This document shows positions 37,593 through 49,549 of a stretch of DNA of 64,000 bases, piece after piece; the first letter of the stretch is position 1, and every line of letters starts with the position of its first letter. The notes below the pieces were generated by a model. The model was not told where the DNA came from and did not search any database. It saw only the letters and a program-made list of their open reading frames with translations. The stretch comes from Pterois miles (Eukaryota; Chordata; Actinopteri; Perciformes; Scorpaenidae), in assembly GCA_947000775.1 (NCBI GenBank), contig CAMQGK010000001.1, forward strand, positions 7,584,501 through 7,648,500, read 5' to 3'. Position numbers and translations under genes: made by a program.

Positions 37593-37820
37593 TAGGGCTG
37601 TTAGTCCAATAAAATATTAAATTGTTATTAATCACACCTTTGTTTTCCATTCTAAATGTACCTTAAAGGGAGATTTGTCCAGTATTTAATCCTCTTATCA
37701 ACATGGGAGTGGACAAATATACCACTTTATGCAAATGTATGTGTATATTTACTATTGGAAATTATATAACAACACAAAACAATGGCAGATATTGTCCAGA
37801 AACCCTCACAGGTTGCATTG
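37593..37820 (+). mobile_element. Family A element, 5' fragment
   Basis: Starts TAGGGCTGTTAGTCC, then AAAGGGAGATTTGTCCAG and CAACATGGGAGTGGACAAAT, ending within the CCAGAAACCCTC block. It is truncated and lies just upstream of the expanded full copy in the same orientation. Confidence 0.75.
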
Positions 37821-38130
37821 TAGTTGACTGTATTTGAAAAATTTGGTGTAAGTAAGGTCAGATTAATCAGATAGACGTATTGTTCAAAATTGACCTGTGA
37901 GCTCTGATTGACCCAGAGTCCCAGAAACCCAAACAGTACACTAGAATACCTGCTCCAGGTTTAGTGTTGATTTAATTCAGTATGTGCACCATATTAGAGT
38001 ATTATCTGCTGCAATATTAATGGTGTTAAAGGTAGATTTTGAGACAGGGCACCTCTATAAGACCACACTATCAGGTAAAAACTAAGGTTGTCAATTGATT
38101 ACAGTTAATCCCAATTAATCACACGTTTAT

Positions 38131-38625
38131 TAGGGCTGTCAATGTTCAAAATAAAACTTAAAGGGACATTCATCAAGTATTTAATCCTCTCATCAACGTG
38201 GGAGTGAACAAATATGCCACTTTATCCAAATGTATGTATATATTTATTATTATAAATCAGTAACAACACTAATCAATACCAGATATTGTCCAGAAACCCT
38301 CCCAGGTTCTGACTTTAGCATCAACAATCTGCTCCAATCAGAACATGGCAAACTGCAGCCCAACAGACAACAACAGCTGTCAGTGTGTCAGAGTGCTGAC
38401 TGGACTATGACTTGATCCAGACTGACTGGGACTATCAGAAAGTGGGCATGTCTGTAAAGGGGAGACTGGTGGGGACCCAGAGAACCCATTTACATCCACA
38501 CATCTGGAGGTCAGAGGTCAAGTCTGGAGCCTCATTTAACCTCCTTCACTACCAGCTAGTCTGACCTGGTTGGTACTGATGGATCCATCAGGTTCTCTAG
38601 TTTCAGATGAGACCAGGATGTAGTG

Positions 38626-38657
<32 letters not shown>

Positions 38658-38736
38658 CTGACCTGGTTGGTACCGATGGATCCATCAGGTTCTCTAGTTT
38701 CAGATGAGACCAGGATGTAGTGGTAGTAGGGATGAG

Positions 38737-38768
<32 letters not shown>

Positions 38769-38827
38769 CTGACCTGGTTGGTACTGATGGATCCATCAGG
38801 TTCTCTAGTTTCAGATGAGACCAGATA

Positions 38828-38870
<43 letters not shown>

Positions 38871-38930
38871 CTGACCTGGTTGGTACTGATGGATCCATCA
38901 GGTTCTCTAGTTTCAGATGAGACCAGTATA

Positions 38931-38970
<40 letters not shown>

Positions 38971-39024
38971 CTGACCTGGTTGGTACTGATGGATCCATCA
39001 GGTTCTCTAGTTTCAGATGAGACC

Positions 39025-39057
<33 letters not shown>

Positions 39058-39208
39058 CTGAGTGGTAGTATGAACTGGTTGGTAGTGATGGATCCATCAG
39101 GTTTTGTTTGACCAGTTGTTGTGTGGTGTTGTGGTAGTAGTAGTAGTAGGATGGGTGGTTGGTACTGATGGATCCATCAGGTTCTCTAGTTTCAGATGAG
39201 ACCAGTAT

Positions 39209-39240
<32 letters not shown>

Positions 39241-39397
39241 CTGACCTGGTTGGTACTGATGGATCCATCAGGTTCTCTAGTTTCAGATGAGACCAGTATG
39301 TAGTAGTAGTGGGTAGTAGTAGTAGTAGTAGTAGTAGTCTGACCTGGTTGGTACTGATGGATTCATCAGGTTCTGTAGTTTCAGATGAGACCAGTAT

Positions 39398-39447
<50 letters not shown>

Positions 39448-39506
39448 CTGACCTGGTTGGTGCTGATGGATCCATCAGGTTCTCTAGTTTCAGATGAGTC
39501 CAGGAT

Positions 39507-39538
<32 letters not shown>

Positions 39539-39598
39539 CTGACCTGGTTGGTACTGATGGATCCATCAGGTTCTCTAGTTTCAGATGAGACCAGTATG

Positions 39599-39633
<35 letters not shown>

Positions 39634-39687
39634 CTGACCTGGTTGGTGCTGATGGATCCATCAGGTTCTCTAGTTTCAGATGAGACC

Positions 39688-39720
<33 letters not shown>

Positions 39721-39774
39721 CTGACCTGGTTGGTACTGATGGATCCATCAGGTTCTCTAGTTTCAGATGAGACC

Positions 39775-39813
<39 letters not shown>

Positions 39814-39872
39814 CTGACCTGGTTGGTGCTGATGGATCCATCAGGGTCTCTAGTTTCAGATGAGACCAGTAT

Positions 39873-39910
<38 letters not shown>

Positions 39911-39964
39911 CTGACCTGGTTGGTGCTGATGGATCCATCAGGTTCTCTAGTTTCAGATGAGACC

Positions 39965-40009
<45 letters not shown>

Positions 40010-40063
40010 CTGACCTGGTTGGTGCTGATGGATCCATCAGGTTCTCTAGTTTCAGATGAGACC

Positions 40064-40114
<51 letters not shown>

Positions 40115-40168
40115 CTGACCTGGTTGGTGCTGATGGATCCATCAGGTTCTCTAGTTTCAGATGAGACC

Positions 40169-40210
<42 letters not shown>

Positions 40211-40269
40211 CTGACCTGGTTGGTGCTGATGGATCCATCAGGGTCTCTAGTTTCAGATGAGACCAGTAT

Positions 40270-40307
<38 letters not shown>

Positions 40308-40366
40308 CTGACCTGGTTGGTACTGATGGATCCATCAGGGTCTCTAGTTTCAGATGAGACCAGTAT

Positions 40367-40431
<65 letters not shown>

Positions 40432-40485
40432 CTGACCTGGTTGGTGCTGATGGATCCATCAGGGTCTCTAGTTTCAGATGAGACC

Positions 40486-40548
<63 letters not shown>

Positions 40549-40706
40549 CTGACCTGGTTGGTGCTGATGGATCCATCAGGGTCTCTAGTTTCAGTATCTT
40601 CACTCTAGCTTTAAAACCTAAAAATCACAAGTTGCATGAAAGAAATAAGTGGCCTCGAAACAAATTTGTGTTGAGGCGTCATTGCCTCGTTGACTCTGAC
40701 AGCCCT
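38131..40706 (+). mobile_element. Family A element, full length with internal tandem expansion
   Basis: It begins TAGGGCTGTCAATG and ends TGACTCTGACAGCCCTA, so GGGCTGTC/GACAGCCC form the terminal inverted repeats. Removing the array leaves roughly 0.6-0.7 kb that align block by block with the copies at 22707-23325 and 62268-62680. No transposase is present, so it depends on an unseen autonomous relative. Target-site duplication is not clear by eye. Confidence 0.85.
38555..40595 (+). repeat. Compound tandem array: ~57-bp core plus (TAG)n
   Basis: About 21 units (two degenerate, near 39080 and 39150) consist of a core starting CTGACCTGGTTGGTACTGAT, passing GGATCCATCAGG and CTAGTTTCAGATGAGACCAG, then a TAG run of roughly 8-23 repeats. 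Cores are nearly identical while TAG lengths vary. Tyr-, Leu- and Ser-run frames on both strands (up to 290 residues) are translations of this array. Confidence 0.96.
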
Positions 40707-41724
40707 AATATTCCACCTCTGGTATTTTGGTGCTAATTATAGAGAAAGTAGAGAGTGGCCCAATTGGCACACTTCTAATCAGTTCATTTCAGTTAATTGC
40801 TGGCGTCACCCAGAGAGACTTTAATCAGGACACAGCAGGTCAGCTGAAACAAGTCTACATGAAAACAATTCAGCATATACACAGAATAAAGTTCTTTTAT
40901 TTATTATTTGAGTAATTAATTCATATTTATTTTGGTTTTATTGCAGATTTTTCTTTAAATTTCTACTAAATGACAGTTCTTTCCAGGTAATGTACTAGGA
41001 AATTATTCAGCTTTTCAGTTATATTGTCTTTATTAATGTTATGTAGTGTTTTTTTTAAGGAGGTACTGTTTGTCATTTCATGCACTTGACTGAAAGCTAT
41101 TTAATCCAGATGTACAGAAGAGTCCTTTAGGAGTCAGAAAATAACGTGAAGTTTTTCACTAATGCCTATTCCTTCAGCAATGTCCAGAGGAAAAGACTAG
41201 ATAACACTCTGAATTCATGGTCTTATCTCAGCTTTATTCAGTAGTGAGAATATCTGGAGTCTGATGGTTTGATCGACGTGGCGGTTAAAGTTTGATCGCC
41301 AAATTAAAAGCCCTTCATTCATAATTGAACACGCTGTCGTTAACTTCCTCTCTGCTCTTTCTGCAGCAGTCAAGCATCGCTTCATTACACCTCAACCAGG
41401 AGTCTATCAGACGGATCCTTGTATGGGTGATTTATACCCAGAATGCACTGCTCCACTGGGGCTATTTGTGTGATGTATGGTGGAATAAGGAGGAAAAATT
41501 GGAGACTGTCAGCAGTTTTTTTTTTTTTTTTTTTTTTTTTTTGTTGGACCTTCTCTCAAAATGTGATCAGTAACAGCGTTTGGATGAGCGTCAGCGACGG
41601 GATGAATCCCATTATACGGAAACGTGGAGCGGGGTGTGTCCCGTTTCAGACGTGTGTTTCCTGTGTCCTCAGATTGGTCAGCTGTTTCCTGCACAGCTGA
41701 TCTTTTTACCCAGATAAAGTCATT
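40707..41724. other. Intergenic; nothing recognised
   Basis: AT-rich sequence with a T run at about 41517-41542. Small open frames around it are low-complexity artefacts. Confidence 0.45.
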
Positions 41725-42300
41725 CGGTGATTTCTGTTTTGTCACATTCTGCCAATATATTTTGTTTAAATGAACCAGTTTAATTTCAGAAAACCTGATT
41801 CATCTTCCCATCAGTGTTGAAACGATTTGTCTGCCAGCAGAAAACTGATATAATTGATGGTTTGTAGTAATTTATCAAAAAAAACAACAACATATTGCTG
41901 GTTCCAGTTCACCGTGTCTTGATTGTCTTGATTTTGTGACTTTTTTGTAGTTTTTTTATACTTTTAAATGTCACATTTTGAGATTTTGAATTATCGGTCA
42001 GACAAAACAAGGTATTTAAATCCTTCAATTCTTGTGAAAGGAAACTCAATTTGTTTTTATTGTCAGATTCTGCCAATATTTGTTTTAATGAAGTAGTTTG
42101 AACTCAGAAAACGTAATTAATCTTCCCACCAGTGTTTGTCTATCAGCAGAAAATTGATACAATTGATCATTTTATTGTAATTAATGAAACAAAAATCAAT
42201 CAATGTTAGATTTTGCCACCTTTTTAGTATTTCTTTTAAATATCATATTTTGGGGTTTTTGGACAAAAAGCGGTATTTGAAGAATTTTTAATTTGATAAA
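41725..42300 (+). repeat. Old tandem duplication (~300 bp, diverged)
   Basis: The first copy (41735-42045) and second copy (42046-42300) share ordered words: ATTCTGCCAATAT, TCAGAAAAC, ATCTTCCCA(T/C)CAGTGTT, CAGCAGAAAA(C/T)TGATA(T/C)AATTGAT and a terminal GGTATTT segment. Divergence and indels indicate age. Confidence 0.6.
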
Positions 42301-42675
42301 TCTAAAAAAAATAATCAACATATTAGCCAATTTTAATATATACAATATATATATATATATAACAATGTGAGAGGACACAAACTTTTAAGGGTAGACAAAG
42401 AATGAAGCCAACATAGATTATTATTTTTTATTTTAATTTGAGGAAAGAAGGTCGTACTGAAGAGAGATGAAATGGAGCCAAAGGCCTGTCTGGACATCAC
42501 CACAAATCTGATTTAGCGAACTTTTAAAGGGCACATTGAAGGGCACACGTGTCTGGAATGGGACACACGAGATGTCGTCTTCTTTGAGGTGTGAATGAGA
42601 AGCTAAAGGGCGTTAAAGGGGATAAATATTCAGAATGGAACGTAGCCAGAAGCCCATTTTAAGGTTTTATGATGG

Positions 42676-42740
42676 TGGACTGAAGGGGACGATGAAGGGG
42701 ACGATGAAGGGGACGACGAAGGGGACGACGAAGGGAGCGA
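42676..42740 (+). repeat. 15-bp minisatellite
   Basis: Four units of GGGGACGATGAA/GGGGACGACGAA-type sequence in a GC-rich patch, followed at 42797 by a run of G. A Lys-Gly-Thr frame crosses it but shows no other coding sign. Confidence 0.85.
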
Positions 42741-43619
42741 GTGGCGACGGTGGAGCAGAGCCAAGAGCGTCCTGGTTTTTAAGGGGGTCGGGTCAGGTTG
42801 GGGGGGGGGGGCTCAGCAGCTGCTAGATAATAAAAGATTAAGCTGTTCGTCTGTAGTTTCTCATCAATCAATCAACTTTTTTTATTTGTTATGTTGTTGA
42901 TAAGATCTGTTCTCATCCAGTCACACCGGTGTACAAACCAACTGACTTTTAACGTCATCCGCTGTGTATTATAGTAAATAAAAATGATTTTCAGAAATGA
43001 AAAACTCTAAAACAATTTTTTTCTGTTTTCTCTCCATAATGTTTCCAAATAAAGTTTCTTTTTTTTCCAAAGTTGCTGTGAGTCTTTTTCATTTCTTCCT
43101 TTAACTGTATTTTCAAGGCTTTATAAATAAAGTATTCAAGTGTGAACTCTACAGAGGGGCAGCGTAACAACGGGACAACGTAACAGTCTTTCCACATATA
43201 TATATATATACTGTATATATAACTGTGCTGCCTTTATAAAACCAAAACATATTTTTGGAGGAATCCATCAATCAATATTTATTAGTTTATTGATGATGTG
43301 TGTATTTTTGTTCTCAAGTATGTTTTTTATGCGATATGTCTTTACTTGGTGAAGGTTGTCTGGCGCTTCAGGGTTGCAGTCCTAGTGTTTCTGTGTTTGG
43401 TTGTATTTGCTTCCTAAGGAAGGGGATCAGCCCATTTAAACAGCTAAATGTCAGCATTTAAAGAAAAGGAATCAGAGATATCATATAAAGAGCCTCAGAG
43501 GTTTAGTGATTTAACCGTATAAATAAAACATTTTAATATTAAACTGTGACATCTGACTTATTCCTGTTGAAGGGCCCTTCAGCGACGAGAGAATCAGAGC
43601 CATGAACGTGGAGCTGCCG

Positions 43620-44150
43620 CAGTACTGTATCCAGTAGTACTCTCAGTAGTGCTTGTAGTACTAGTAGTCAGTGAAAATACTTACTTCTACTACTGATCTT
43701 TTTAGATAGATACTTAACCTAGCTGATTTAGTACAGACAATACAAACCAAACAAATATAAAAGAAAATGTTCTCATTTTTTATTTCTTTAACTGTATTTT
43801 TCTGGGTTCATAAAAACACATGATATTATGTTTTAATATTTAGCTGTACCACATATAATAGTACTGTTAGAGGTAGAAATAATAGCAGTCAGTGGTGAAA
43901 ATATTGATCTCTACTTTATTCATTTAGCTTATTAATTACAGACAATATAACCCAAATAAATTAATAACAGCTAAATAATAACTAATAACCAAAGTAGCAA
44001 TACCCCACTGTAAAAATACTGCATTCAAATGTACCCCGGTTAGTTAGTACATTTACCCATGGACTGTACTTAAGTGTTTTTTGTGGTACTTATAATGATG
44101 TAGTAGTAGTATTATTGTAGTATTATAATACTGTATAGTACTGAACACAG
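43620..44150. repeat. ACTCAAGTA-type and GTAGTA-rich remnant sequence
   Basis: AGTAGTACT-type words and GTACATTTACCCATGGACTG suggest decayed copies of the same dispersed family as 47549-48140. The limits are approximate. Confidence 0.4.
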
Positions 44151-44359
44151 CTCAGCCCTACAGACACTCAGGTGTTGAGCAGGTAAAGAGCTCCACCTCG
44201 TGGTCACAGTGTGAACTGCATCACAAAAGCATCTAAATGTTAAAAGGACAAAATGAGTTCAGTCTGGTATCAGATGTGTAGATTTTGCTGTTGTCTTTAA
44301 AATCATGTTTTTCTGTACTGTCAGGTTGATTTTATACACATTTCAACACAGAGAACACA

Positions 44360-44660
44360 CATTTTATTTTACTCAAGTAAAAGCTGCAACACCAGAGAGT
44401 ATAAATACTCTATTACAAATAAAAGTCCTGCATTCAAAGTAAAAATACAAAAGTTTTAGCATCAAAATACACTTAAAGTACCAAAAGACGATAGATGATG
44501 CATCAATATGTACGTCACACATCATATGCTGTTTGTACAATGTTTGTACAGTATTTGACTCTGAGATGTAGAGGAGTAACCTAGAAGTATAAAGTAAAAG
44601 AAAATGGAAATAATGAATTAAAGTACCTACTTTAAGCATATGCAGTACATGTAGTTGAAT
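44360..44660 (-). repeat. Dispersed ACTCAAGTA-type repeat, inverted
   Basis: TTTTACTCAAGTAAAAGCTG, AAAGTCCTGCATTCAAAG and ACACTTAAAGTACC are the family words on this strand. A 109-residue minus frame (44373-44702) crosses it without recognisable similarity. Confidence 0.5.
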
Positions 44661-45104
44661 AAATACTTCCAAGACTAAACAAAATAGCAAAACACAACAC
44701 ATATAATAAAATTATCCCCCATCAAGCATCTCTGCCATCGTCTCCTCTTTTCTTTCTTGACGGTGGAAGAAACACTGAACCAAATTAAAATATTTAAACT
44801 TCGTAAACGTTAATGTAACTTATGCCAAGTTTACCACTGGAGTTATTCAACACTGGTTAACACTTAACTTTGTCATCATCTTTGATGTTTGAATATTTGT
44901 GGGTAATAAAAGTAAGAAAAGACTATTTTCTCAATGCTGTTTGGTTTGCTTTACTGTCCCAGAGAACAGGGACCTGCTGGGCTGGTAGAAACATCACAGT
45001 AGGCCTTTTCCATCACCTCAGCTTTTACAAAATAATAATCTTTTACTACTTTATAGACTGTAGACTTACTAATAAATGAATTATGAGCATTTCCCAGAGT
45101 TTCC

Positions 45105-45480
45105 TGTCCACTGTCAGTCTCTACCTGTCCACCAGATACCCTCAGGTGTTTCCACCTGTTCCAGTCACCTGACCTTCCCCACCCACCCTGCTCACCTGTC
45201 TCCACTTTCTCTCATTAACATATAAACGGCCCTTTTCTGCTCATTTCTTGTCACATTCTCAAAGCTGATGTGTAGCGCGCCTCTGCTTGCCAACCTATGT
45301 CATTAGGACCCTGAAACCTGTTGCCTGAAAATTGTTGTCTGCATGTTTTTTAACCTTATGTGATTTTTTTGGGATTTTTTGGGATTTCTTACCTACCTGT
45401 TTGGGCTTTCTTTCCTGGATTTGACTCCTCTGTGAGCTGTTGTACTTTTTAATCTGGTCAATAAATCCTTTAATAGCACC
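45105..45480 (+). repeat. Dispersed-repeat-like block with TATA and poly(A) motifs
   Basis: A CACCTGT-rich region is followed by AACATATAAACGGCCC (TATA-like), CTTGTCACATTCTC, and about 230 bp later GTCAATAAATCC (poly(A)-signal-like). This arrangement resembles a solo LTR or a short retroelement remnant. No second copy is in the window and no target duplication was found, so the class is uncertain. Confidence 0.35.
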
Positions 45481-45839
45481 AATCTGCTTTCTCTGTTGCT
45501 AGCATTCACTTATTTTCTGATTTATTTATTTTTCTAAAAGATGAAAACAGCACTTTCTCTTTTCTTACCCATTTAAAATGATCTTAATCCAGTTAACAAA
45601 TGTATGGTACGTGGCTGCAGATGGTAGTTTTGGCTAGTTTCTGAATGAGGTTTGGCTTGGTGTAATTTGAAGTCATGTAAAGGCACAAATGTAGCTTCGG
45701 GGCTCTTATTTTTGAACTACTCCAAATTAATAAGGTAAAAAATAATGATTTTGAGTCTGTATGTGGTCAAGAGTTGTGTTTAATTGAAATGAGTCGGTCA
45801 CAGTCAGGATTTAAAACCTTATTTTGAAAACCGGATGTA

Positions 45840-45938
45840 GTATATTTACGGTAACTTCGGTAACCGCAGTTTGATAACTTGTTAGTATGCGGTGTGCGCG
45901 GGTCCGCGTTGATTTGAGATATCACGGCTTCTCCTCAG
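45840..45938 (+). other. Candidate first-exon/promoter-like patch
   Basis: A CpG-containing stretch (GCGGTGTGCGCGGGTCCGCG) precedes TTCTCCTCAG|GTAAGA, a consensus splice donor at 45939. It could be the start of an unannotated transcript continuing to acceptors near 49096 or 49550. No start codon with a long frame is visible, so this would be untranslated sequence. Confidence 0.25.
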
Positions 45939-46271
45939 GTAAGACTTGAACACTGCAACACCTCGCTTAAATGATGACGTCGGGAGGAAGGAAGCAGTGA
46001 GAAAACTGACATTTATTCGACTTTATGGACGTTTCCAGAGAAGTTTATCTCTCCGGTCAGGTTCAATACATTTACCGTAAAGGTCAGAATACAGGTGCAC
46101 TTGGTTTGACAGCGGAGTTGAGTGACTGTGAGCTCGACGGCTTCACCGCAGAAATGTATGGTATCGCACAACATAATTCAACAGAAACTACAATATCGGT
46201 AGCCTACCGATAGGTAGCCTACTTACTTGGCTATTGCTTAGCTAGTATTCTTCGTACAGATTGGCCGCGTA

Positions 46272-46624
46272 GGCTAGCTAACGTTAGCTAACTGTTTTCT
46301 AAATGATTTAGTGTTAGCCAGGAACGATAGCTACCGTTAGCTTAGCGGTTTTTGAACTGATTTGGTGTTAGCTAAGTAGCTAACGTTAGCTAACTATTTT
46401 CTAAATGATTTAGTGTTAGCCAGGAACGATAGCTACCGTTAGCTTAGCGGTTTTTGAACTGATTTGGTGTTAGCTAAGTAGCTAACGTTAGCTAACTGTT
46501 TTCTAAATGATTTAGTGTTAGCCAGGAACGATAGCTACCGTTAGCTTAGCGGTTTTTGAACTGATTTGGTGTTAGCTAAGTAGCTAACGTTAGCTAACTG
46601 TGTTCTAAATGATTTAGTGTTATG
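46272..46624 (+). repeat. 102-bp tandem repeat, ~3.4 units
   Basis: ACGTTAGCTAACT starts at 46281, 46383, 46485 and 46587, an exact 102-bp period, with only single-base differences between units. Each unit contains the perfect palindrome GCTAACGTTAGC and several GTTAGC words. The near-identity indicates a recent duplication. Confidence 0.95.
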
Positions 46625-46994
46625 GTGCTTTCAAGTGGAACTCGTGAACACTACATGCGTTGCGTTCAAGAGGTTAAGTCTTGAAGAACACCGCTGCCAA
46701 GCAACTGCAATATTATCGTTACTGTCCTATAAGCCACGGAGGCTAACAGGTTAGCAAGCTAGCTGGTGGGTAACAGTATGCAGGAAATGTAAAGACAAAA
46801 TATCAGAGAAAGATGAGGTTGTTGAGAATATCAACAGCTTCCTCAGACAGATTATAAAATCACCAAGAAAAACAATACATGAGTAAAACTCCAATATACT
46901 GTACAATATTTAACTTACTATGCTCTGATACCAGCAATATTGTAGTTGGTTGAGGTGGGGCTCATTTTTAACTATTAAATGATTATTGTCGTTA

Positions 46995-47170
46995 TGGATT
47001 AATCAAGAAGTATTGACAACTAAATGTGCTTCAAATACTTGTAGAGAAGTGGAGTAAAACTACAGTATTTCCCTCTGAGATGTAGAAGTAGAAAGTGGCA
47101 CGGAAAGAAAAGAAAATGCAACTACCTCAAATTTTAAGTGCAATACTTGAGTAAATGTATTTAATACATA
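46995..47170 (-). repeat. Dispersed ACTCAAGTA-type repeat, inverted
   Basis: GGAGTAAAACTACAGTATTT, CCCTCTGAGATGTAGAAGTA and ATACTTGAGTAAATGTATTT are reverse-strand words of the family at 37379-37592. Confidence 0.55.
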
Positions 47171-47548
47171 TTTATTAAAAATAATATACATCTGTATATG
47201 TGATGATATGTGAAGCGTCCTGAGTCTATTAATGACTGCTGATTCTCATTCAGGTGTGTCTGTTTAAACAGTACCGTATGTCAGGGTGAAACCATTATTA
47301 ATGTGAAGCCATTATTAATGTGATTAGTTCCTGTTGAGCTCTGGTGAAACAGATCTTTACTGCTCTGCAAAGTGTTTTCCCCACTGTGAGACTGTTAAAG
47401 GAATATCTTATTTTACACACAGCTGCTTTATGTCAACTGTTTTGATGAGATTTCTGCAGTCTGTCAGCAGATGGCGCTGTGGTGTAGTGTTGAAAAGCAA
47501 TGAAGTCTGTGATTCAGTCAGGTTTTACTGTTTTTAAATCAGAAACCA

Positions 47549-48140
47549 GTGGTGGAATGTAACTAAGTACATTTACTCAAGTACTAGTACAATTTGAAGA
47601 TACTCTACGAGTCGTTTGTTTTCATGCCATCTCTTCTTCTGCTCCACAATCTTACAGCTCTAGTCAATTTATAAATTAAGATTTCTGCATATGAAGAGTT
47701 TATAAAATATGGTGTTTTGTTATTAAACTCCCTAAGAGTTTATAAGGATACAGAAACAATTAAATCAATAAGTTTTTCCCTCTGGGGATTAAGAAAGGTT
47801 CATCTTATCTTAATTAGAATATTAATGTGAAACTATTTTGATGGTTGAAGTCAATTTTTTTGTAACTATTTCATGATTTCAGTTTCAGAAATGTGAAGAT
47901 TTGCTGCTTGACCTTTAAATGATTTTAATATATTTGAATTTGTTTGGGTCTTTAGATTTTTCTGCATTCAATACTTTTATTATTATTGCTTGAAGTACTT
48001 TTTTCTGATTATACTTACATGCTTTTACTTAAGTAACATTTTCAATGCATGACTTTTCCTTGTAATGGAGTATTTTCAAAGCTTGGTATTAGTACTTTTA
48101 CTAAAGTAAAGTATTTGAATACGTCTTGAACTAATTGTCG
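47549..48140 (+). repeat. Dispersed ACTCAAGTA-type element
   Basis: Begins CAGTGGTGGAATGTAACTAA then GTACATTTACTCAAGTACT. It ends with ACTTTTACTAAAGTAAAG and AATACGTCTTGAACT. The paired, roughly inverted ends suggest a nearly complete element of about 590 bp with an AT-rich non-coding interior. Confidence 0.55.
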
Positions 48141-49095
48141 TAAACTGGTGGTCACAAATCTGGTTGAACCATAGTCACACTGTCAGGATGAAGCAGATTA
48201 GCTGTAATATGTAAAGATGTACTTTTTTATTTTGATTGGTGCTTATTTACTCATGAACATGTAGAAAGATAATTTAGATTTAACACCAGAATTTAAGTGG
48301 CATTAAAAGTTCACAAAAGTAAAATAAAGAAGATAACCAAAAGTAATGTAAATGTAAATTATTAAGGAAATTATAATACACATAACAGGAAATCGCTATA
48401 GATTTTAATTGTATTTTCTAAAGAATGGAGAAAAATGCTGATATATTGTTAATCAAAATCACATGGGAGTGTACCAGTTGAACATGTATTCCATAATTAC
48501 TGCCAAATTAGCAGTTTAAATTACTGAATTAACTTCACTCTTTCAGAGCATCTCGGGGAGTTTTGTGATGTTGGACTGTCATGTTTCCTTCTAAATGTCC
48601 TTAGAAGATATTTGGTGGAGCAGAGAGCCAACAGCATATTTATTTATTTACAAATCTACATATTTGTGCACTTGATTACTGACTGTGTTAAAGCAAATTT
48701 TTGGTTTCCTCAGTTGCTGTGTAATATTTATGTTTTATTTGAATTTCACACAAATCAAATAAGTTTCAAGTGTTTTGAATTTTGCTTCAATTTAGGTTGG
48801 ACTACACTGGCATATCATTCAGCCTGATGCTGTGATGGGTTGTGGCTGGACATATGTGCACAAAACATCATTATCATCTTAAATGGGATAATCTGCAGAT
48901 TTAGTTTTGGTTCATAATTCACATCATTCTTTCCAGGCAGGAATCATTTAAACATTTAAAGTTGCAAATCAATTTTTTTTTAAGAAAATTATTTGGAAAC
49001 TATAGGTAAAATATAGTGTATTGTATAGCCTGGTTAAATTTAAATACGTCATTGTCTTTTGAACACACCACATTGTCCTTTCGTCTCTCCTGCAG
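48141..49095. other. Intergenic AT-rich; nothing recognised
   Basis: No exon, RNA gene or repeat pair was recognised. The region ends in CCTTTCGTCTCTCCTGCAG, a good acceptor-like sequence. Confidence 0.4.
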
Positions 49096-49358
49096 GTTCT
49101 CTTCTTCTTCCTCGTCTTCTTCTTCTGCACTTCCGTGAGTCACCAGGCGGAGGCGTCGATGGCTTCCTGCCGTCCCTGTGCAGTGCTTTCTCCTCCAACG
49201 CAGAAAAAGAGAGCAGCTGCTTCTCACATCCCCGTCTTTGCTCTGTCATCCTCTCCCTCCTCCTCCTCCTCCTCCCCCTCAGGAAGGGGAGCACCACACC
49301 CTGTCAGCCAATCAGAGCTCAGCTCCACCTTCCCCATCACATCATCTCAGTTTCCAAG
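49096..49358 (+). other. Candidate untranslated exon(s) of an unidentified gene
   Basis: An acceptor-like TCTCTCCTGCAG precedes 49096, donor-like TTCC|GTGAGT lies at 49134/49135, another acceptor CTCCTCCCCCTCAG ends at about 49280, and donor CCAAG|GTAACA lies at 49358/49359. The sequence is pyrimidine-rich with CCAATCAGAG at about 49309. Overlapping open frames of up to 129 residues are Ser/Pro-rich low complexity with no recognisable domain. Splice motifs in CT-rich DNA arise easily by chance. Confidence 0.25.
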
Positions 49359-49549
49359 GTAACAGGGCACCCCTCTCTCTCTCTCTCCCCCTCTGTTTCC
49401 ATACTGAAAGGTGCCGCATCATCATCCCTCCCATCCGTCCCACTCTGAGCTGGTGGCTACTTTAGCTTTAGCTTCCTTTCTGTTAGCATCATATCTCTCT
49501 CTCTCTCTCACTCTTGCCTCTCTCTCTCTCTCTCTCTATCGCTCTGCAG

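Noticed and set aside
38536..40603. Long frames with Tyr, Leu or Ser runs alternating with MDPSAPTRSD-type motifs
   Set aside because: They come from the core-plus-(TAG)n tandem array inside a transposon; several frames on both strands are open equally, which is not how a gene looks.
38131..40706. CRISPR-like array (near-identical repeats with variable spacers)
   Set aside because: The spacers are all (TAG)n, not unique sequence, the repeats are ~57 bp, and the DNA is a vertebrate locus.
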